A program made the position numbers and the translations under genes. From positions 10,413,161-10,477,160 of the forward strand of contig OX155972.1 in the NCBI GenBank assembly GCA_944548615.1: a stretch of DNA of 64,000 nt, read 5' to 3'. The notes under the pieces are model-generated. The model was not told where the DNA came from. It did not search any database and saw nothing but the letters and a program-made list of their open reading frames with translations. Of the stretch, positions 35,923-49,817 are shown in pieces. The first letter of the stretch is position 1, and every line of letters begins with the position of its first letter. This stretch comes from Micropterix aruncella. Its lineage: Eukaryota; Arthropoda; Insecta; Lepidoptera; Micropterigidae.

Positions 35923-36280
35923 GAAGAGATGAGATGTTGCAAGAAGAATATACGATAATAGATAACGAGATTGGTTGGTGAGTCTCGTCAGAATTGCAAG
36001 ACGTAGTGAGCGGAATCAACTCGTACTGCATCACTTTTAAGAATAAATAGTAATAATAATAATAATAATAAAGAGATAACAGGAAAAATTATTTTGTCCA
36101 GAAATTTATCGTCAGAGAGCTAATAATTAAAATAAACCTAATTATAAAATGCCTCTCTCAAGCTTATTGGCTGGTGTGCTCAGGGCTCATAGAAATAGTA
36201 ACACTCTCCTTTAGCTGCTAGTTAGTATTAAACTTAAATTAGTATTAAATTTTATCTCCGTTACCAACATTATAATCATG
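35923..36280. repeat. spacer with a (TAA)n microsatellite
   Basis: TAA run at about 36,047-36,072. The rest is unannotated AT-rich sequence. Confidence 0.6.
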
Positions 36281-36778
36281 CCTGAACCCTGTAAGGACGA
36301 TGGGACAAATGTGTCCCAAAATTTCAAAAATCATTTTATAAATTATAGGATAAGAATATGTTATAAATTATATTTTTCCATTTTATTGAGAGTTCAGTAT
36401 CCCAATATTGGCAAAAAATTGTTGTTTTTAAATTTATCGTTTTTTTAACATCGCTATTTACCAGGGATTTTAAATAAAAAAAAATATTTATCGCATCATT
36501 TTTAATATGAAATTATTTTTTTTCAGTACGTAATGACTCTTATTTAATTAATAAAGTATTCATTGTATTCTTATTCAATTACAATATTTATATGCATTTC
36601 TTATGGACCACAGGGTCACATCTGACCCCATATCATCAATTTATACAAAATCTATTCAACCAAACTTCAAAAAACTTGACATACCTACATGTTATGTATG
36701 CACATCGCCATTTTTAACAGATGTATGTATTCTATACTCTACATTCTACGGCAAAGCTTATGGTCCTCAAAGAGTTGA
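36281..36778. mobile_element. possible piggyBac-like MITE
   Basis: The left end gaaccctgtaaggacgat and the reverse complement of the right end tcaactctttgaggaccat align with 14 of about 18 matches. Inside is the palindrome gggacaaatgtgtccc. The flanking TTAA is not preserved, so assignment is tentative. Confidence 0.35.
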
Positions 36779-36938
36779 CCTGGATTTTTAAATAAGTACC
36801 TACTATAACCCTAAAGTTATAATCTACCGTGTTTTGAAGAAACACGGCAGAATCACCAAAAACCAAAAAAAATATTTACTATATAGGCGCCCCCTGTCTC
36901 TTATAGGGAGAGACGGAAACTATTTAAATATATATAGG

Positions 36939-37440
<502 letters not shown>

Positions 37441-37448
37441 TATTAAAG

Positions 37449-37843
<395 letters not shown>

Positions 37844-38191
37844 TAATATTTCACACGGCACGGAGATATTTGTCTTCATTCTCCGACGTGCCGTAAAAAT
37901 GTAAAAGCTTTAGCTGCTAAATCGAATATATACTACGTTTGGCTATCTATGACCTATTTGCTGGCATCTATCAGTTTTGGACATTTACTTATATCGTCTA
38001 ATAATAGCATAACTATTGTCGGTAGTTATAAACATTTCCGGTTATATACCAAAAGTAATTTATATACGCTTATATACTTATTTTACTGTCTTCAAATAAA
38101 TATCTGTGAACCGTTGCGTCAAGACCGAAGGCGTTGAAGTAAAAATATATATTTTTAATTCAATTATTTATTACAGTTTTAAAGTGAATAA

Positions 38192-38773
38192 TTACAGCAA
38201 ATAATTATAAATAACAAGCTATGGAACAGCGAGAGGCTGGAAGGTGTATCAGCTGAATCTGAATCTGAGCTGCCTACCACCAACAGCATTCACCCGAAAA
38301 ATGCGGTCAACTTCTACTCTCAGACTGCAATGACAAAGGAGAAGATCCACCACCACGAAGCCCCTGTGGCTAATCGTGGGCCGATAGCAACGAGTCGCGC
38401 CACTGTCACCGCGCGCGTTCCTCCTGCGTCCAATCAAACGCTGACCGCGCCTAGCGGTGCCAAATTCCATAACCTCCGCCAAAGGAAGCTGACACGTACG
38501 CAGTTTCTGCGCCATACTTCCCATGCTGGAAACTTGCGGAAACCACTGGTGAAGAAAAAGAACGACACCGGATCGGGCTATTCTCGCGATGTTACTGCCG
38601 CAGACGCCGGGGATGTTACGCCTTCCTTCCCTTCTACAAGAACGCCCACAGCAGCCAAGGGAAGAATTGCCGCGAATCCACTCAACACCTCGACCGACTC
38701 AAAGGATGCGGACACCCTGGATAGCTGCAGTTCCGAACACCAATCTATCTTAGATATTCCTACTTACAATTGA
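38192..38773 (+). CDS. LINE ORF1 (partial), unassigned low-complexity protein
   Basis: The frame is open from 38,192 to a stop at 38,773, 24 bp before ORF2. The first ATG in frame is at 38,330 (MTKEKIHHHEAP); the upstream codons WNSERLEGVSAESESELPTT suggest the protein begins earlier, so the copy is probably 5'-truncated. It is rich in Ser, Thr, Ala and basic residues and ends SILDIPTYN. No zinc knuckle or RRM was seen. Assignment as ORF1 rests on position and strand. Confidence 0.5.
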   Translation, partial: LQQIIINNKLWNSERLEGVSAESESELPTTNSIHPKNAVNFYSQTAMTKEKIHHHEAPVANRGPIATSRATVTARVPPASNQTLTAPSGAKFHNLRQRKLTRTQFLRHTSHAGNLRKPLVKKKNDTGSGYSRDVTAADAGDVTPSFPSTRTPTAAKGRIAANPLNTSTDSKDADTLDSCSSEHQSILDIPTYN

Positions 38774-38797
38774 AGTGTACGACAAAGACTATCTAAT

Positions 38798-41650
38798 TTG
38801 GCTACAAACGAAGCTGTTAATAAATATACATTCAATATTGCAAGCATAAATATTCGTTCGATTAGTAAAAAGTTGGATGAGATCATAAATATGTTGTCTA
38901 TGTACAGTATTCATATTCTTGCTGTACAAGAGATTTGGCTATCAGATGTCGATGAATCGCTCTGTCGTGTGCCTGGTTATGTTTTTGTACAATCGCCTCG
39001 AATGAATAGTAAGAGAAAACGCGGCGGTGGCGTTGGGTTTTTTATTCAGAATAATTTCATGTTTAATATAATAGACTTTGAATACGATATTTGATTAGAG
39101 CAAATATGGATTCAGTTTACTTTTAAAAAACAAACATTTATCATAGGTTCAATATATCGTACTAGTGACTATGGCTGGGCAGGCTGCGCTCAATTGCTTG
39201 AAGATCGGTTGTCTTTTGTGTCGCCCATCTGTGACATACTTATTGTTTTGGCAGATTTTAATGTAGATTTGCTGGCCCCTCTCTCTCGGGAAGCTACTAT
39301 ACTACATGGATGTATCGATGCTTTCGGCTTACATCAAATAATATCGCATCCTACACGTGTAACCGACGCTCATAAGTCATTGCTTGATGTGGTTATAACT
39401 AACGGGAAAGCCGATTGCATTCGAGCTTCGGTCCTACCCATGCCACATCTAACCGATCACTCACTAGTTGTGGCTTCTCTTAATTTCCATAAACCCACTA
39501 AGGCCATACGCACAATCGAGTATAGGCCGATTGATCGGATTAAACAAGACATTTTCATAAACCATCTGTCTAAAATCGATTGGTCATCTTGTTTAAAAAC
39601 ACATTCTCCTGAAGACAATCTCAACACTCTTAGCAACCTAATTATGTCTGCTTTTGATTTGTTTGCCCCGATACGAAATCATACGATACGTGAAAGAAAT
39701 ACACCGTGGATAAGTGACGAAATCAAGGAGCTCATGTTCCGTCGCGATAAACTTGCTAAGAAAGCTCGTATTAGTGAACACTATAGGAAACCTTATAATC
39801 ATTTAAGAAATTATATTAATAGTTTGTGTAAGCGGGCGAAGAGTGAATATTTTTCTCATCATGTTAATACTAATTTAAAAAATAGCAAAATGTTATGGAA
39901 AGAAATCAATCACCTGACAAATGCAAACTCTTTTGATAGCGCCTTGCCACCAAACTTCGATGCAGAGTCGTTAAATGTATATTTCTCTGACAACTCAAAA
40001 ATTTTAAAAGCGGACGTAGATTCTATTCAGTATTACAATATGTATCCTAATTTACGCAACATCAATACCTTGCAGTTTAATAAGGTGTCTTACAGGGAAG
40101 TCACGAAATATATAAATGAAATTAGCTCAAATGCGATTGGGAATGATGGCATTTCTATCAAAATGTTAAAAATCTGTTTGCCATATATAATTGAGTACAT
40201 TACCGCTATAATAAACAAGTGCATCGAAACCTGTCAAGTGCCACGTCAGTGGAAAATTTCACTGATTCGCCCGATTCCAAAGAAAACACCTGTTTCTAGT
40301 TTTAAAGATCTCCGCCCTATCAGTATTCTTCCTTGCTTTTCAAAAATCCTGGAGAAGGCTATTTATTCACAAATGATTCCTTTTATCGCGAAAAATAATC
40401 TGCTTCCTGATTACCAGTCTGGCTTTCGCCGCAATCATAGCACCTCTACTGCGCTGGCGCACGTCACAAATTTATGTCTATCCAACATGGATAAAGGCAA
40501 AGCAACTGCCCTCATACTTTTAGATTACAGCAAGGCTTTTGATTCTCTGGATCACTCTCTTCTGGTGGCAAAACTTTTACATCTAGGCTTTTCTGGGTCA
40601 GCAAGCGAATTGATACGTAGTTATCTGTCAGAGCGTTTTCAAAAAGTAATTTTGAAAGATGTATCTGGCCGTCAATCGATTTCCTCTCTTCGTGAAGTTA
40701 AAACAGGCGTACCACAGGGATCGATACTGGGCCCGGTCTTATTTGCACTATATACTTCTGACATAGCTGCAAATTTTGAAAACTGTCGCTATCATCTATA
40801 TGCCGACGACACTCAATTAATGCATTCCATAGACACGAATTGTCCATTTTCAGCAGTCAGCCTAATCAATGCCGATCTTGAAAGGTTATCCGCTTGGTCC
40901 AATAAACATGGCTTACAAATCAACCCTTCGAAGTCATGTTTTATGATTATTGGGTCGAAACAGGGCAGGACTAAAATTGCTAACTATGGCTCTCTTCCTA
41001 TAATGGTGGACAGTTTGCCAATACCACTGGTCACTACGGCTAAAAATCTGGGTATTCTATTTGATGGAAAATTACGGTTTGAGGAACATGTCAGCAAAAG
41101 CGTTGGGTGGGGTTTCTCACGTCTAAAGGCCTTATACAGAATTCGGGAGTACCTCAGCGTCAGAATCAGAATACTACTTGTAAATGCCCTTATATTGTCT
41201 ATAATGGACTATGGCGATTGTGTGTACGGCCCCTGTCTATATAGGAAGACTGAGCGGAGACTTCAGAGACTGCAAAATGCCTGCGCAAGATTTTGCTTTA
41301 GGATTCCTCCACGTCATCATGTGTCACCATTCCTTGCGAAAGCTTCCATGTTGAATATGAGTAAAAGAAGGCAGCTCCATCTTGCGACCCTTGTACTCAA
41401 GGTAGTACGCAATAAACAGCCGCGATATCTTTACTCTATTATGACGTGGTCCCGTAACCGACATGTCCATTCAACACGGGCACGTGAACAACTTGCTATA
41501 ATACCCAAGCACAAAACTACACATTTCCAGTGCAGCTTTTCGTATTATTCTGCGGTTGTATGGAATCGGTTGGGAATGGCTTTGCGATCGAAATCAATTG
41601 CAGTATTTAAGGACCACTTTAAAAGTTTATTATTAAAGGAAGATATTTAG
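38798..41650 (+). pseudogene. LINE ORF2 with a single nonsense codon
   Basis: One frame from about 38,798 (MATNEAVNKY) to 41,650, about 950 codons, broken only by TGA at 39,092-39,094 inside the endonuclease. Endonuclease motifs: INIRSI, VQEIWLS, LADFNVDLL and LTDHSLVVA. Reverse transcriptase: FKDLRPISILP, QSGFRRNHSTST, LDYSKAFDSLDHS, GVPQGSILGP and HLYADDTQL. C-terminal: RRLQRLQNACARF. Catalytic residues are intact. The HLYADDTQL style of palm motif suggests a CR1/L2-type lineage but the clade is not settled. Only one substitution separates it from an open frame, so it inserted fairly recently. Confidence 0.85.
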
Positions 41651-42165
41651 ATGTCATAATTTGATTTTATTTTAAAATAACTATTGCTAATTGGATTATT
41701 ACTATTTTCTTCGTTTATTTATTAATTTGTAACCTGATTATTTAATGTTAAATATTTTGATTTTGATTATTTTTGATTTATTATATGTAGATTATTAAAT
41801 TTATGTAATTACGTTATTTTCTTTTAATATCATTTGATGTTAAATATCTTGATTTTGATTATTTCGATTTGTGTATTTATTTGATTATGATTATTTGGAT
41901 TTTTTGTTTTAAGATTTATTTGATTTGGTTATTTTATTTTAAAAATCATATACCTATGTATCAATAATTAATAGGTGTGTCCTGAAAACCAGGATAAGAG
42001 ATATCCTGAGGATACCCCTAATTTGCAGCGTTTGTAGCTTTATTTCATAGTCTTTGTCTATTTATAGTTTTAATTTTTAATCTGTGTGTTCTTGTTTTTT
42101 TTTTTGTATATGTTTTTTATAACAGCTGCAAATAAATAAATAAATAAATAAAAAATAAATATATA
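41651..42165 (+). other. 3' UTR and (AAAT)n tail of the LINE
   Basis: AT-rich 3' UTR with repeated ttgattttgattattt motifs, ending cagctgcaaataaataaataa (tail about 42,128-42,165). Confidence 0.65.
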
Positions 42166-43020
42166 GAGCAAAAAAATACAGGATTTGAACAAAATTAGAG
42201 TCATTACGTTGGCAATTAATTAAATACATAAAATTACTATAAAAAATCTAGTATATAAAATAATTGTGTTCAGTATGTGTGTGTGTGTATTTGTGTGTGT
42301 GTGAGAGAGAGTTTGTTGAGTGTGTGCGTGTGGAGTGTGAGAGTGCTAGTTTTAGGTTTGGGTATATAGAAATTCCGATATATTTTAAAAAAAATAATAA
42401 TATTAAATAATTATTATTATTGTCATAAAAATGGAATAGAGTTAATAGTAACAATAATCAGTAAAAAATCTAACAGAAATAGTTAGTTGTTTTGGTTATA
42501 ATTTGATTAACGGAGTATTTATAAATGTTATAGGAATTATAAAATAGGTGTATACTATATAAATGGTTTTTACATTTCAATGTAGATATTGCGTTATATA
42601 CGGAAATGAGACAAAGCGATAAAGAATGCAAATCGACGATAGATTGGACTAACTTTCATTAGATAGTGTGATGGTTTTAAAAAAATCCGTGAAGATTAGG
42701 ATTATTCCTAGACACTATTGCATGTTTGCTTAATTCGATGATATGTACAAGGGATTACAGAATAGTATTAAGGTATATAGTAATTGGTTAATAATTAATA
42801 CGTTTAATTAATAGGAGAAAGCACCCATGATATTAAATTAAAAATACAGAAAACTTTAGGCTAAATGTGTTCAAGGAATATTTTACTAATTAATTAAACC
42901 ATGTGCAATTAATTAGTTTCATTGTCAAACACATCCAACCAGTTAAAGTAATAATATGTAAATTCATGTTTCTGTCAATAATAGCATTTTGAGTGTATTT
43001 CTTGTTACTAAGTACTTGAG
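42166..43020. other. AT-rich gap with a TG microsatellite
   Basis: A (TG)n/(GA)n run lies at 42,275-42,312. No gene is supported. Confidence 0.4.
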
Positions 43021-43023
43021 TGT

Positions 43024-43068
43024 CAACCTTAGCATGACCTCGTATGTTTAGAGGTCATGCTAAGGTTG
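43024..43068. repeat. perfect 18-bp hairpin
   Basis: caaccttagcatgacctc (43,024-43,041) is the exact reverse complement of 43,051-43,068, with a 9-nt loop gtatgttta. It lies at the edge of the LINE relic below. It may be an insertion scar or part of a foldback element. Confidence 0.75.
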
Positions 43069-43345
43069 ATGTTCTGTAGTAAGTATACTCTGTTTACTAA
43101 GTTGACTATTTTAAAGAGAAGTGTCAATTCGGTCTATCGACGTCGTTCTATGATTGTATCAAATTTTGTGATAGACAATTCGTTGCATATATATCAACAT
43201 GAATGGAATTTCAGAAATTCGATATCTAAGAATATTTTTTTTGATACCATTAATATTTGTCATGCTGTGTACCCCATATAAAAGAAGCATATTCGAGGGC
43301 ACTACGAATATAAGCGTAATAGAAGGTTATATTGGAGCTACTCTG
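43069..43345 (-). pseudogene. LINE ORF2 C-terminal relic
   Basis: Minus-strand codons read FYYAYIRSALEYASFIWGTQHDKY, then in shifted frames KILRYRISEIPF and YHKI, matching the post-palm region LYNSYIRSQLEFASVVWNPQY of the LINE at 62.8 kb. Multiple frameshifts. Confidence 0.6.
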
Positions 43346-43409
43346 AGAAAAATAGTGTATTGATTCTAATATTACCATTTTGTTAAATATATTACGGTTT
43401 TATACAGAA

Positions 43410-44158
43410 CTAGCTGACCCGTGCCCACTTCGGTGGGCGGTAAAACTTTTTACCTGTGATGAAATTATGAGTGTAGTTCGGTTAGTAGTGAGTGCTATGA
43501 TTTATTTCCTGACTGCCAAAAGAAGGGTTATATTTTTACAGCATATTTATGAATGTATTTGCATGCCAATTTGATTATAATACCGTTATTTGTGAGTGTC
43601 TTCTTGTGAGTGTCTTATTTGTGAGCGTATTATCTCTTTAACTATTTATGCAGTAAAAGGGAAATTATAGGCAGTAAAAGAGAAAAGTCTTTTGTTTTAA
43701 ACACTTGATACGATAAATTTACTTATTTTGATAAGAATTCATAATTGTTGATAAAATGACCAATAAACATGACCTAACGATTTAAATTATTTTTTTAATA
43801 TAAAATACTACTTTTTGTGACTTAAATATAAAAGTTAGACATATGCTGTCGCTGACTTTTTTGTAGGCATTATCAAACTCTACAACTTTTCTGTAGAACT
43901 TAATCATATATCTCTCATCGTTAAAGCAGTTTTAGTTAGAAACATTTTCGTTCGACTGTTTTTTCTCCGACTTACTTTGCAAATCCGAATTCCACGAAAA
44001 AGTCTTTTTATTGTTCGTATTAATAATGACCCTCACAAATAACTTGGCTTTCTATTGGTAAAAGAATTTTTAAAATCGGCTCAGGAGATCCAGAGATTAC
44101 TTCCTACAACATCACAAACTTTACCTCTTTATAATATTAGTATATAGTATATATAACG
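43410..44158 (-). mobile_element. non-autonomous Helitron, copy 3
   Basis: The minus-strand 3' end is GGGTCAGCTAG (43,410) followed by host T. Inside it is the hairpin GCCCAC-TTCG-GTGGGC (43,423-43,438). The 5' end lies near 44,146-44,158 (ACTAATATTATAAAGAGG just inside), less certain. No coding. Confidence 0.7.
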
Positions 44159-44634
44159 ATGTTTCGATAGTAATTTTGTTGAATTACAAGGAATTTATTT
44201 TTCGATTCTATGTATGATCATTTCCCTTGCGGTTAATACGGCAATAACAGTAAACTGTGGTTTGAACATTATTCATGTGTCCGACTATAACCGTACGTAT
44301 ACAACTACATGCTGTCTCGTTAGAAGCGAGATTACAAGGTCACGAAGTAATGAAATAACATTATGTTTTACCGACACGGTAATTACCGTCACTCTTACAC
44401 CGTTACGCGTCATGTTAATTCATGCGTATAAATCACATATTCGAAATTTTAATTCTAAGTGTCAACATATTTTAAAAATTTTTTACCTCTAAATAATAAT
44501 TAAATAATAAATTTATAAGAATATAGTGCAATTCTACAGTCTGGATTCACTCGCGGTTAACACGGCACGCGTCCCGAAGGATCTTATCGGTCTGAGCTGT
44601 TCACTTTAAATATTCGACCAGCTGTTCACTTTAA
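44159..44634. other. spacer before the protease fragment
   Basis: Ends with a direct repeat: gctgttcactttaaatat occurs twice, 24 bp apart (about 44,597-44,639), at the left edge of the protease frame. A 92-codon frame at 44,214-44,492 has no recognisable motif. Confidence 0.45.
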
Positions 44635-45012
44635 ATATGGACAAAGTCGACCATCGAAAACAAGCGAGCTGTCGTTACTGGCTGGGGGCAGCTCGACTTT
44701 GCTGAAGATACATCTGACGACTTACTGAAGGTGGTGGTGGATTTGATTGACCAGCCGACCTGTCGAAGACTATATGCAAAGACTCTCAGAAAGAGGATAC
44801 CACAAGGTATAACGGACGATCAATTGTGCGCTGGAATCTTAGAAGGAGGACGAGACTCTTGTGGAGGCGATAGTGGTGGACCTCTGCAAGTGACGATAGC
44901 TGACAACCAATGCCTCTTCAACATAATCGCCGTTACCAGTATTGGAAAGAGCCCTTGCGGAAGTACCAAGGGACCTGGCATATACACTGCCGTGAAGAGT
45001 CATGTGAAATAA
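44635..45012 (+). pseudogene. trypsin-like serine protease, C-terminal fragment
   Basis: Frame open after TAA at 44,632 and reading to TAA at 45,010-45,012. It contains ENKRAVVTGWGQ (the conserved TGWG strand), TCRRLYAK, QLCAGILEGGRDSCGGDSGG with the catalytic Ser in GDSGGP, and GIYTAVKSHVK. This is the C-terminal half of an S1A (chymotrypsin-fold) protease, probably secreted. The His and Asp of the triad and the signal peptide would lie in upstream exons, which I do not see here. The end is short by about ten residues: family members continue with a Trp-containing helix, and here a stop follows K. It could be the last exon of a host gene or a stranded fragment; the ragged left border and missing exons favour a fragment. 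Confidence 0.65.
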
Positions 45013-46886
<1,874 letters not shown>

Positions 46887-47045
46887 ACTACAACGGGCGA
46901 ACCCATCACCTCAGGAAATTTTAACGCTCTGTCTCCCGTGAGGTGACCGCAGAAGACTTATGATAAAATAGTCCAACGTCTAGTTACGCCACATGCTCGT
47001 AAGAAGCTAATGCCTTACCGCGAGATAACCAGGTTAATCATACAA
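46887..47045 (+). mobile_element. repeat family A, copy 2 (truncated)
   Basis: Starts actacaacgggcgaaccca and matches copies 1, 3 and 4 through ccgcgagataaccagg, then diverges. Only the first ~160 bp is present. Confidence 0.65.
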
Positions 47046-48512
47046 TGATCCCTAGCTCTTGAATACTCGAGGGCGTTTCGGTTGATTTGACTAATACTAA
47101 AATTGATGACATCGTCTGTCAGGTACGCGTGTGTGATAGAGTCGTGGGGTCTGCGCGGCGACGTGCCGCGCCGCGCCGCTCACTTTGAGTCCGCCTGCCC
47201 GGCGACTTTTACTGTCGCATAAAGGAGCACCTTTCAAATCTCTCTAAAATGTCTGCAATATAATTTACGTTTTACAACGGGACGTGCAACGAATATTACG
47301 GCGACACTCCGCCTCGAGATCAGACCAATTTACTTGAGGAGTTTGGCGTCTCGAGGCACACCAAGCTCACCCCCGCGTCCCCCGACCGCCCCCCGTGGAT
47401 GATCATAAAACTTATGCCATAAAAGTTTATGAGTTGGCTACTTTGGACGCATTTTTGTTACAATTTAGCCCGCTCCGGAGACAATGTCGACAGCATCGAC
47501 CGGATGGAATTGTGCATTACATTTGATTACGGTCATTAAAGGAAACAAGCAATTTCTATATACTTACTATTAATATTATCTTCAATTTCCAATTTTTACA
47601 AACTAAAAGGGTTCCATACACGACAAATTTGGGTTGGATTATCTCACGTTCAAGCTACACTAATAGTGTTTAAATTCCGCTATATATTGTGATCGAATAT
47701 TAATGCCGTCTCGGCCGAAGCTAGATTCTTGTCTACACCCTTCCTATGTGAGCTAACCATTTTTGGTTAGACGCTTTCCGCGCTGTGCTAACTGTAATAT
47801 TTATTCATTATTATCTTAATTGTTTTACGAGATAATGTTGTAACGTTATAATATTTAAAATTTCAATGTGATCATTTTGCAGTTATTCTTTTTACGATCC
47901 GTATAGTAGTTTAAAAGTTATGCGCAAAACTATCCCGGGCAGAAATTTTACCCCGCCATAGGAGGGGTTAAATTAATCTTTTCCCGGAAAGTCTTTGGGG
48001 GTGATAACACGTTTTTTTGTTTGTATGTAATTGTTATTAGAAAAATTAGTTTCTGTCTTTTAAACATTTATGATATTTGAACAATGATATTCTTTAACTA
48101 TGTTTACAATGTTTTACCTGGAACAAATTATCTGTTAGTTGGGCGGCTTGAATCAGATCATGAATTATCATTCATCGTCAAAAAGCGTGACATAACTTGG
48201 TGCGGGTTGATTTTTTATTAAATTGAATTTCATTTCATTTTATAGTGTAGATATTACCTACGTTTCGTGTTACGCTTGTTTGCAAACCCTGTACATTGCC
48301 ATAATAAATCAATAAATATATCGATACGTAATATACATTTAGACCCGAATCTACGATTTTAAGAGCATGTCAGGAGGATAGTGGGATGATGTTTCGCTCA
48401 GTTTAAGCCTCTATATGTTACGAGAGTATCTCATCGTTAGAGTCTGAATCATTCTAGTAGCTTGGATTTTATCTGTCTTCGTCTATCGTAGCTGTATGAT
48501 TGGTACGTATTA
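47046..48512. other. gap with a GC-rich patch
   Basis: A short GC-rich patch at 47,140-47,205 is rich in gccgcgccgc. No reading frame, RNA gene or element boundary is supported. Confidence 0.35.
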
Positions 48513-48514
48513 TA

Positions 48515-49815
48515 AAGGGTCCGCCAAATAACTTTTTTTTTTGAAAATGCTATAAAAAAAACTACTGAATATTTTTTCAAATTTCTTTTTTTATTTGAAA
48601 GTACAATCCCTCTGGTTAATGATGGAAAATAATTTCATTCAAATGGCTGCCTCGGCTGGCCATGCAGTAGCCTACACGATGGGTCCAATTTTTAAGTACA
48701 TTATCGATTGTGTGCAGCTGTATTTCACCAATGGCTTCACGAATATTGTCCTTTAAAGCGTCAATTGTCTCTGGTTTGTCGGCGTAACACTTATCTTTGA
48801 CGGCACCCCACAAAAAGTAGTCCAACGGTGTCAAATCGCAGCTCCGAGGTGGCCAAACGACATCAGCTGTGCGGCTGATAATGCGATTTTCAAAAACAGG
48901 GCGCAAAACATCAAGTGTAGCTTTGGGTGTGTGGCACGTAGCGCCGTCCTGTTGAAACCAAATGTTGCCAATATCCTCCTCTTCAATTTCTGTGAACAAA
49001 AATTCGTTCAACATGGCCCGATAACGATCGCCATTGACGGTAACGGCCACTCCTTGCTCATTTTCGAAGAAAAATGGCCCAATTATGCCTCTGGACCAAA
49101 ATCTGCACCAAACAGTGACTCGTTTTGGGTGCACCGGCTTTTCAATGAATGCGTGCGGGTTTTCTGTGCCCCAAATGCGACAATTCTGCTTGTTTACATA
49201 CCCGCCAAGATGGAAATGAGCTTCATCTGAAAAGATGATTTTTTTGGCAAAATCCGCATCTTCTGCAAGTCGATCGCAGGCCCAATTAGCGAAGCGAAAA
49301 CGCATTGGATGGTCAGTTGGCTTCAACTCCTGAACCAATTGGACTTTGTACGGCGTCATACCAAGGTCTTTACGCAATATTCGTCTCAATGATGTCTGCG
49401 AAATGTCCAATTGTTGAGAACGACGGTGAACTGATGTTGATGGCGATTCACGCACACTTTCGGCCACAGCAGCAATATTCTCGGGTGTACGCACTGTTTT
49501 TGGCTTTTCACGCGTTGGTTTATCGATGAGGATGCCAGTTTCTTTCACTTTTTTCACAAGGTAACGAACATACGGAGCTGACGGTGCTTCTCTTCTTCCA
49601 AAATCCGTACGCAATTTTCGCACACATTCTGCAACATTACCATGATTTTCAAAGTAATGTCGCAAGATTTCCCAGCGTTGTTCAAGCGTATACACAACCA
49701 TATTCGTTCAGCGGAAGGATAAAACTAATTATCTGTCAAATCAGACATGAGGTAAGTGTTGCCATACACGAAATAAGCACTAGTTGAAAAAAAAAACGTT
49801 ACATGGCGGACCCTG
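48515..49815 (-). mobile_element. complete mariner element, DD41D type, 1,301 bp
   Basis: The ends read AAGGGTCCGCCAAATAACTT (left) and CAGGGTCCGCCATGTAACGT (reverse complement of right), giving ~28-bp TIRs that include a following T run. TA dinucleotides at 48,513-48,514 and 49,816-49,817 are the target duplication. The element contains one uninterrupted transposase gene and nothing else, the normal size and layout of an autonomous mariner. Confidence 0.9.
48616..49701 (-). CDS. mariner transposase, DD41D
   Basis: 361 residues, ATG at 49,701 (MVVYTLEQRWEIL), stop after EIIFHH. Residues 1-60 form the first helix-turn-helix (CVRKLRTDFGRREAP), 70-115 the second (ISQTSLRRILRKDLG), with a basic linker (KPTREKPKTVR) between. 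The catalytic domain has Asp159 in IIFSDEAHFHLGG, Asp252 in WFQQDGATCHT and Asp294 in SCDLTPLDYFLWG. Exactly 41 residues separate the last two, a spacing described for the rosa group of Tc1/mariner. It cuts and pastes its own element at TA sites, binding the TIRs 114 and 101 bp beyond the ends of the gene. No frameshift or stop, so it may be active or recently so. Confidence 0.93.
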   Translation of the reverse strand: MVVYTLEQRWEILRHYFENHGNVAECVRKLRTDFGRREAPSAPYVRYLVKKVKETGILIDKPTREKPKTVRTPENIAAVAESVRESPSTSVHRRSQQLDISQTSLRRILRKDLGMTPYKVQLVQELKPTDHPMRFRFANWACDRLAEDADFAKKIIFSDEAHFHLGGYVNKQNCRIWGTENPHAFIEKPVHPKRVTVWCRFWSRGIIGPFFFENEQGVAVTVNGDRYRAMLNEFLFTEIEEEDIGNIWFQQDGATCHTPKATLDVLRPVFENRIISRTADVVWPPRSCDLTPLDYFLWGAVKDKCYADKPETIDALKDNIREAIGEIQLHTIDNVLKNWTHRVGYCMASRGSHLNEIIFHH

Positions 49816-49817
49816 TA

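Noticed and set aside
36603..36791. 62-codon frame MDHRVTSDPISS
   Set aside because: Lies at the end of a possible MITE and shows no homology or context.
38249..38524. 91-codon minus-strand frame opposite LINE ORF1
   Set aside because: Shadow of the plus-strand ORF1; no motif.
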